Position numbers and translations under genes: made by a program. Shown here piece after piece: positions 57,095 through 64,000 of a stretch of DNA of 64,000 nucleotides (position 1 is its first letter; every line of letters starts with the position of its first letter). Source of the stretch: Paramecium pentaurelia (taxonomy: Eukaryota > Ciliophora > Oligohymenophorea > Peniculida > Parameciidae). The DNA lies in NCBI GenBank assembly GCA_905183005.1, contig CAJJDO010000020.1:638432-702431 (forward strand), written 5' to 3'. The notes beneath the pieces were generated by a model, which was given only the letters and a program-made list of their open reading frames with translations, was not told the DNA's origin and made no database searches.

Positions 57095-58012
57095 TCATAA
57101 TTCCTATGAATCTTGAACCATTTCCCTTAACTATTCAGGATCAATATCTTATTCAATTTTACTATTTTCTTTTAAATTTTTAAGATTTTATATTATTTTC
57201 TTTTACATTAATTAAAATCTCTTTCTTGCATTATTTCTTGGTGAAGATTAAATAGATGCTTGCTTTTATAATATTCTCTCAGAATCTAACTTAAATTTTA
57301 AAGCATAGACTTTACTCATCTCTTCTGGTGTTTAAGAATCAATTAGTAATTCTTCAATATACCCAGTTTCAACTCTAAACAACCAACCATGAACCATTAC
57401 AGCTATTATATTAAATAAATAAAGTACGATTTCCCTTTTGCCAAGACTTTTAAATGATAGGATTTTTCCATATATTCATAACTTAAGCTCTTACATTCAA
57501 TTAACTAAGACAATTCACTTTATCATCTTGATTATCGAATTATTCAATAAGATCTTAATGTTTTTCATATACTATTTTAATCTGATTCAACCATAAGTCA
57601 AGTAATCCTCCTACAGATTCTTAAGTCATTGCTGCTTTAATTCCACCACAACATGTATGCCCCATAACAATAATACTATGGATATTTAGATGTTCCACAG
57701 CATACTAAATTACACAGTTCAACTTTAAAGAATAGTATTTGTTATTACATTTAAATCTGTAGGTATCACTAAATTAGCAATGTTCCTATGAATGAAGATT
57801 TCACCAGGGTCTGTTTCTGTTAATTCATTTGGAGGAGCTCTGGAATCTGAACATCCAATGAGTAAATACTTTGGACTCTGCCCTTGAGACAATTTTTTAA
57901 AGTATTATTCATCTGTTGATAGTTTTTTAGCCACATATCGCTTATTTCCCTCTAGTACTCTGTTATAGTGGGTAATCTCTTGTATACTATTGCTAACTAT
58001 CTGTTAATTCAT
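57095..58012 (-). CDS. beta-class carbonic anhydrase
   Basis: Interconverts CO2 and bicarbonate with a zinc held by two Cys and one His. Seen: LEGNKRYVAKKL, GQSPKYLLIGCSDSRAPPNE (first Cys and the Asp-Arg pair of the active site), GEIFIHRNIANLV, then VEHLNIHSIIVMGHTCCGGI with the zinc His and second Cys, and VHGWLFRVETGYIEEL, the family's C-terminal strand. A 45-residue charged tail follows. Introns at 57403-57427 (25 nt) and 57723-57748 (26 nt, AAG). 288 residues. Confidence 0.93.
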
Positions 58013-58323
58013 AGATAAATAATATGAAATGACATAATCATATAAATCAAAGGCAATTTACTTTATTTTATGGAATCTAGCTCATCATCAAAACCATTCA
58101 ATAATATTTGATATTATTATTTAATTTAAATTTTGATATATATATATATTGATTAATATATATTTGATTACTACAAAATACAATGTTTTTTGAAATGAGA
58201 TGATAGAAAATAATATTATTTTTTAGATGATTATATAAAATTAAAAAGCTTTAGATTTATCTAAAATTTAGTTCAAAAATAATGAAGTCATAAAAAATAT
58301 ATAAATAATTTAAAAATAAAATA
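58013..58323. promoter_or_regulatory. divergent intergenic region with TA run
   Basis: 311 bp between the carbonic anhydrase start and the next plus-strand start. It contains a short alternating TA tract near 58137-58150 and no coding frame. Presumed shared promoter region. Confidence 0.45.
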
Positions 58324-59530
58324 ATGAATTAGAAGAAATATAAAAAGATGAGAACTAAAAATAAGCATAAAGTTAAGGAAGAAGTATCTACTGAAATTGA
58401 ATAATTTAATAAAGAAAAAATTATTTTAAAAAGGTTGGCTGAACATCATAATATTGAATATTTAGTTCAAAATCATAAACAAGAAATTTGGAAAAGATAA
58501 GAAGATATCGATATAGATTTAATAAACTATTACGAAGAAAATTAAAAAAAGTTTCCAAAAATTTTAGGAAAAACATTAATAAGAATCTGTGATCTTGAAG
58601 TCAAAAATGATCAAAAATATTTGAGAGTCTAATTAGAAGGAGAAAACTAACTTTAACTTTTTCCATATTCCTTTTTGAAACTTCATGTTCCTCATTAATT
58701 AGTACAATTTTTACTTTCGATATATAATCCTTATTTGTGAATTATAATATAAATTTAATGTCATCTGGTTCGAAGTAATTAGTATTTCCTCCTATCGGTA
58801 AATAAATAGAAGATTTACAACATCAATTAAAAGAGTCTGTTCAATAATACAAGGCTGATAGATATATGGAATATAAAGAAATAAAGAAGAAGAGATTGAA
58901 AGAAATTAATGAACAAAATAAATACAAGATTTTTCATAGAAAAGGTAAGAGTATTTACTTATTAAAATTAGTTTTTAATTCTTAGAGTAAATAATATGGA
59001 GGTATATTTGAGAAAGAGAAAGATATATATTTATGTAAGGAACCTTTAATAGATGATTATCTAAAATATCACATTATAGAGCCATAAAGAAATTTAGAGA
59101 AAGGTCTAATTGAGAGTAAATAATCATTTTAAAAGTAGTTAAAACTGGGACAAAAGAGTTTTTTGATGGCAGTTGTTTTGGTGAAGTACCTTTATAAAAA
59201 TTAGGAGAAAAAGAAAGAAAATTAAGAGAATTTTGGATAAAAGAAGGAGAAAGATAAGCAAAGATCAGATATAAGGCATTAATAGATTCGCAAACAGGAG
59301 TATAAAAAAAATTAAATCAATCAAAAAGATTAAAAGAATTATAGGTTTTTATTCCAAATAAATTCACTCTCGATTTATTTGATGAACATCCATCATAAAT
59401 TTTAGCATTAACGTAATTAATATATAAATAAATTAATTAGATAATTACATTAACATTCAAAAACAATGAAATGGAAACCAAATAGTTTTTATGGAGAAGT
59501 ATTCGATAATAGTTTCTGCAAATTATCTGA
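58324..59530 (+). CDS. unknown protein, structure partly resolved
   Basis: Starts MNQKKYKKMRTKNKHKVKEE, very basic and acidic, then a segment LGKTLIRICDLEVKNDQKYL that could be a beta strand pair of a C2-like domain. A helical part follows (SVQQYKADRYMEYKEIKKKR), then, after introns, TGTKEFFDGSCFGEVPLQKL and ERKLREFWIKEGERQAKIRY. The frame changes near 58660-58760 could not be explained by a normal short intron. Two later introns (27 nt after IFHRK, 20 nt near 59109-59130) are plausible. The C-terminus is uncertain: the stop used is at 59528-59530, and another frame reaches 59582. No family is assigned. Confidence 0.45.
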
Positions 59531-59619
59531 TTAAAACAAATCTATATTAAAAGATATTGAAAAGACAGATTAATAAGAATGAATAATAAAGAATTTCTTT
59601 TAATAAAATTGATAAAATT

Positions 59620-61305
59620 TCAATCCTTTTTTGCATATTTTAATAAAGGATTATTTTCAGCTTATTTTGCAAATCTAGATGGTTTTATTTATGGTGATGG
59701 TTAATATTATTAGTTATTCTTCTTTGGAGTTCCAATAGATTATGCACTGTCTATGGAATCAACTTTTCCTTTTAATAATGGTGAATCATGTCCTACTGCT
59801 TTAGTAGAATCAATTTATTTTTATTGCTAAATTTATTTTTACATTAATAACCCTGGAGATTATTTAGGTGATTAAAGAGGAGAGTTAATATTTCTTGTAG
59901 CATCAAATTTAGAATACCTAATATAATAATTATAAGATTACTCATCATTAATTTTATTCATCATATTATGAATTTCATTCCCCTCATCAATTTCATCTAT
60001 ATTTTATGAATCTTCTTTTTCTGCTTCTATCATAATTTTAGTTATATCTGATAAGAATGGATGATGTAAGCATTTTTCAGCATTTATTCTTTTTTTTGGA
60101 TCCTTTTCTAACATCTACTTTAATAAATCAACAGCTGCACCAGGAGCATTTTAAAGTTATTTAATATCAAAATCGATACTTGCCTCTCTATTTTATTTGA
60201 CTACAGTTGCATAACTTTTTCCATTGAAAGCTGGTTTACCTGTCAATAATAAATAAAAGACTAATCCCAAACTATAAATATCACAAATAGAAGAGTATTT
60301 AGATTTCATATCCTTTATATTAATAACTTCAGGTGCCACATAACCAGGAGTACCACATCTACAATATAAATAAACTGGTTCATTCACATAAGTAGCTAAA
60401 CCAAAATCAGCTATTACTACTGTTTCCATTTTCCTATTATAATATTATTATTAATTTTTACTTTGGAATTTTAAATAGGATATTTTCAAGTTTTAAATCT
60501 CTATGCATTATTTCTTTTTTATGCATTTCCTAAAGACCAATTAATATCCCTACCATTATTTATTGTATTTATTTTGTATTAATTGGCACTTTATCTTTAA
60601 TTAAATCATACAATGAGCCTCCTTCTAACAATTCTAAGGCTACATATAAAGAATTAGATGTTTCATAAACTTCAAATAATCTCATCAGATGCTTATTATG
60701 CAATTTTCTCATTATTGCTATTTCATTTAAAATTGCTTCTTTTCCATTTTCCTCAGCATAAGCTGCTTATTTTGCAAAGGCTTTTATTGCCATTTCTTCC
60801 CCATCTTCTATTCTTTCAGCCATATAGACCTTATATAAAATATATATTAATACTGTTGCAAAATTTCCCTTCCCAATTTTTTTAAAAACTCGAAACATAT
60901 GATGAAATTACCATTAGTTGATTCTAGGACTTAGATATTGTCTCCATTCAAGTATTAATTTAGAAGAAGCACTTAATTTATAGGTAGGCATAATTCCAGC
61001 ATTATCTCTTTAGAATTGAATTCCTATTATTGGTCCAAGGGAATCGTCATCTTCGTCTTTTTTTTAAATAGCTTATCTTAAGATTTCAAATTTAGTATCG
61101 AATTCTAACTTAATACATTTTTTGAATTATCCATCCTTCTAGTTAATATAGGAATAAAATTTACCTTAACACAAACTACGAAACGATCATATCCATAAAG
61201 TAATCTAGTTTTACCATTAGGTTTTGTAAATTCACCTTAAATGATGACATGCTCTTGTTTTGGGTTGAAATCATTTGGAATTGGAATCCACAGTTTTTAA
61301 TGCAT
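59620..61305 (-). CDS. serine/threonine kinase with N-terminal PH-like domain
   Basis: 535 residues, same architecture as the kinase at 54323. The PH-like region (HVIIQGEFTKPNGKTRLLYG, YDRFVVCVKKDGQFKKCIKL, SSKLILEWRQYLS) ends with the Trp typical of the last helix. Kinase: IGKGNFATVYMAERI, MAIKAFAK, LYVALELLEGGSLYDLI, EIMHRDLKLENIL, IADFGLATYVNE, CGTPGYVAPEVI, SLGLVFYLLLTGKPAF. The tail is Ser/Pro/Gln-rich. Introns: 60434-60461, 60830-60853 (AAG, splitting FAT from VYM, so its acceptor is certain) and 61139-61164. A plus-strand open frame over 59590-59965 is a shadow of this tail. Confidence 0.92.
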
Positions 61306-61939
61306 CAAAATTTTGTAATAATAATAATTAAAGTGAAAATGATAATGCTCTGGTATAAATAGTTTTAAAATAATTATTAACTAATATTAAAAACCCTCAG
61401 TTATATGAATATAAAATATGTAATAATCAAAATTTTAATGTGAATTTGACTTGTAGGGTTCAAAAATACATATTAAGATCAAAAAATATTCTTATTAAAA
61501 ATTATTATCTATAATTTGATTAGTACAAAAATAATCTTTTTCATATACTTTAGAAGTTAAAGATTAATGGAATTTTTATTTTTATGATTTCGACCATTAT
61601 AATTAATATTTATTAATTATACCACAAATTATTAAATAATATATTATTTCATATTAATACAAAGAATTGTTTTTTTTTATAGTAAGATTAAAAGTAAAGC
61701 TTAAAGTCATAAAATTGAAGTATCTAATACTAGATAATCAGTTTATACTTTTTTATTTATTAGAATATTATTCTTATAGAAATTTTAATTATTATGACGA
61801 AATATTATTTCTAATATTTTAAAATATGAATTTAATATTTAAATTAAAAAAAACAAAGTTGACATACAAATGAAATTTTGAGTAGAAAAAATTAACACAA
61901 AAATATATCAATTTAAAAAGAATATTTATAATTAAATCT
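61306..61939. other. intergenic, nothing recognised
   Basis: 634 bp between two minus-strand genes, long for this genome. No coding frame of convincing composition and no repeat; a GGTTCAAAA string near 61457 lacks the flanking stems of a tRNA. Confidence 0.45.
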
Positions 61940-63547
61940 TCATGTGAAATTTTCAGGTTATCTAAAGTAATTTATTAATATCCTCAAATCTTTTTTATTA
62001 ATTTTATTTTTATTTTACAATAATCTATTTTATAGTGTATCTATTTAACTTTTAATAACATATCTAACAATATCATTCATTCTAATTATTTTAGGAAATT
62101 ATTTTTGTTCTTCATATAAACATTCTTCATTTTTTCTATTAGAATTAATATTATGCATCAATCCAATCACACTTAATAATAGGTTTGTTACTTCAGTTGA
62201 TTGAAAATAATATTTGTTTCTAAAAACTCCATTTTTGAAAGTTGAAGCTTTTTTATTAAAAAGATGATCATTAGTTTGCATAATTAGGATATTTAGTTAA
62301 TTTAATAATAGAATTGAAATCATATATGTTAGAAATATGATTAATAGTGTTATGCATAAGAATATAATGAGATGTTATTGAATGATATTATTATATTCAT
62401 CAACTATAAGAGATAATTATAAAAATTAAACTAATTTCAAGTAATTAGTATTTTTAACTAGTAATAGTATATATGGAGTATCATTTATATTAGCTGTTTA
62501 AATAATACTAGAATCATTTAATTTTGAATTATATCTACAAAGAACATTATCTTATTGTTTAAAATTACTACAACTGCTAGAATAATTTACTTTATTATGA
62601 TAATTTAAAATTTATTCAAAATCTGTTTGATTAAAACCTGAATAATTTTAATCCATTAAAGAAAATATAGTTTAATTAGGATTATCATAAAGTTTACTAT
62701 AAATGACTTATCCTTTTAAATTTATAATAGTGACTGTGGTTTAATCATCCTAATATTTTAAAGCTTATGTTTAATTAAAATCAATATCTTTAGCAATCAC
62801 ACCCTCTATTTCATTCTTTATACTTATTAAATTTGATGTCATTGCTATACGAATCCCACCTCCACTAAGGAAAATTTTATAAGGATTCCCATATATAATT
62901 TCCTTTATGTTTGTGCTATTAATTGTTTAATTTCTATGAAATGTATACCATGGTCTTGTGTGCGGTTTGAATCCACTTTTAAAATAAAAACCTTAACTTA
63001 GTGTATAGAATTATGCATAATTTGCATGACTAAAATATAAAGCTTAGGTATTATCAATTGAATTTCTAAATTAAGTTAGAATAGATGTTATTTTATAAAC
63101 GATTTTTAATTCTTTGATGTCCTCTTAAGTACAAGTCTCATTAAATATGCCAAAACAGAATGAAGAACTATAACTGTAAGTATCATTTGTATTCTCTTTA
63201 TTTAAACATTATACTGGATCAACTATATTAAATGAAGTTGATTAGAAGTAGTGATTAAACTTATTGATAATTGAAATCTGTTTGTTAGCAGAATTTAAGA
63301 GTGTTAGAATGTTATTTTTGTACATCCATACACTATTTAATTCTGATTGAGTTTATCTAATAAATATTATATCTGCAGATTCTTGAATGCTTTTTTGAAC
63401 TAAAATTTGACCTCCAATTATGATTGTTGTCAATAAGGCAAAAACCAAAATTAAACTAGCGATCTATATTGTTAGTATCTGATGTCGAATTCTCCAATTC
63501 TTATTAATGTACCAATACCTTTTATTTATCAATTCATTTAATATCAT
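61940..63547 (-). CDS. double-Cache-type membrane sensor protein
   Basis: 535 residues in one uninterrupted frame with no intron. First membrane segment near residues 22-45 (IASLILVFALLTTIIIGGQI), a ~350-residue exoplasmic region with about eight cysteines, a second segment (HLIIFLCITLLIIFLTYMIS) and a ~115-residue cytosolic tail. The exoplasmic part has the Cache hallmark KPHTRPWYTFHRN, then ISIKNEIEGVIAKDIDF and TIINLKGQVIYSK, as in dCache sensors and calcium-channel alpha-2-delta proteins. Ciliates have many such proteins, probably for extracellular small molecules; ligand and output are unknown. Confidence 0.75.
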
Positions 63548-64000
63548 TTTATTATTATTGGAGTTTTATTCGAAGATAAAAAATAAGATATTTCACACCT
63601 GTATGAATTAAATTGATTATTTATTTAAGAAACTTGATCAAATAATATAAATACTATCACAGAATTTGAAATAATAAATAATAGAAAACAATATATAATT
63701 TATTAATTATAAAATTAATAAGTCTTGCCCTATTTTAATCAATTACTTATAATTGATATTTTTAATTATTTGTTTAATTATATTGTTAACATATTCTGAA
63801 ACATCTAAAGTTACTTAGGTTTTCTGATTTTTTAAATGTTAATTAATATGTTATCTATATTCTATTTTTATATATCACTTATTTACTTTGGTTACACTAA
63901 ATAAATATTGAAAATTTTGATAATTACTTAAATATTAATCTTACTAGATATTAATATAATTTTTGAAGATCATAATATCATATCAGTTAAAAATGCTATT
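63548..64000. other. intergenic to window edge; possible end of another gene
   Basis: 453 bp. On the minus strand around 63700-63810 there is a short stretch (TQVTLDVSEYVNNIIKQIIK) that may be the 3' part of a gene starting beyond the right edge, but it is not anchored by any motif. The rest is AT-rich with nothing recognised. Confidence 0.25.

Noticed and set aside
59590..59965. Plus-strand open frame with protein-like pieces such as YGDGQYYQLFFFGVPIDYAL
   Set aside because: It is the antisense of the Ser/Pro/Gln-rich tail of the minus-strand kinase, whose frame is fixed by the kinase motifs and three introns.
61440..61470. tRNA-like GGTTCAAAA string
   Set aside because: No complementary T-arm stem or acceptor stem around it.

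Overview
This window looks like macronuclear DNA from a ciliate, most likely Paramecium or a close relative. The DNA is very AT-rich. Every recognisable protein reads through in-frame TAA and TAG (read as Gln) and ends only at TGA. Genes are separated by a few to a few hundred bases, and introns are tiny: nearly all of the roughly 70 placed here are 20-38 nt, start with GT and end in TAG or, less often, AAG. A trichocyst matrix protein gene supports Paramecium. Most exon/intron structures below were checked by reading frame: coding length after intron removal is a multiple of three, and protein motifs continue across junctions. I recognised no rRNA, tRNA, CRISPR or transposon.

Layout. 1-11 kb: end of an unknown gene, dynactin p62, trichocyst matrix protein, an unknown HEAT-like gene, mitochondrial L9, a cytochrome-b5 front-end desaturase, a sugar-type transporter, a DHHC palmitoyltransferase and a small coiled-coil gene. 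11.5-17.2 kb: a cyclophilin fused to the splicing factor SYF2, followed by assembly damage (one isolated N, then 382 Ns) in which the SYF2 end is present three times and the next coiled-coil gene twice. 17-25 kb: coiled-coil and unknown genes and a poorly resolved stretch at 20.2-22.3 kb. 25-35 kb: a very large polytopic PAS protein, a seven-helix type membrane protein, an ataxin-2 homologue, an ABHD17-like hydrolase and a secreted CAP protein. 35-41 kb: tubulin cofactor A, a kinase relic, a protein kinase, a MORN protein and a coiled-coil protein.

41-50 kb is the most striking part: three tandem, same-strand, voltage-gated-type potassium channels with a cyclic-nucleotide-binding fold, each followed by a CCHC zinc-knuckle-like motif and a conserved basic segment. 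The third channel overlaps the start of a Sec12-like gene by 8 nt. 50-54 kb: a second join at a single N, with a degenerate copy and an intact copy of an EF-hand gene, then an AlkB-type alkane monooxygenase. 54-64 kb: two PH-like/kinase genes, a CFAP97-type ciliary protein, a beta-carbonic anhydrase, an unknown gene and a Cache-domain membrane sensor.

The content fits ordinary ciliate biology: cilia (CFAP97, dynactin, tubulin cofactor), exocytosis (trichocysts), membrane excitability (channels, DHHC) and sensing (Cache and PAS proteins). There is no operon logic. Exon boundaries described as unresolved were not settled, and all family assignments come from motif reading, not from database searches.
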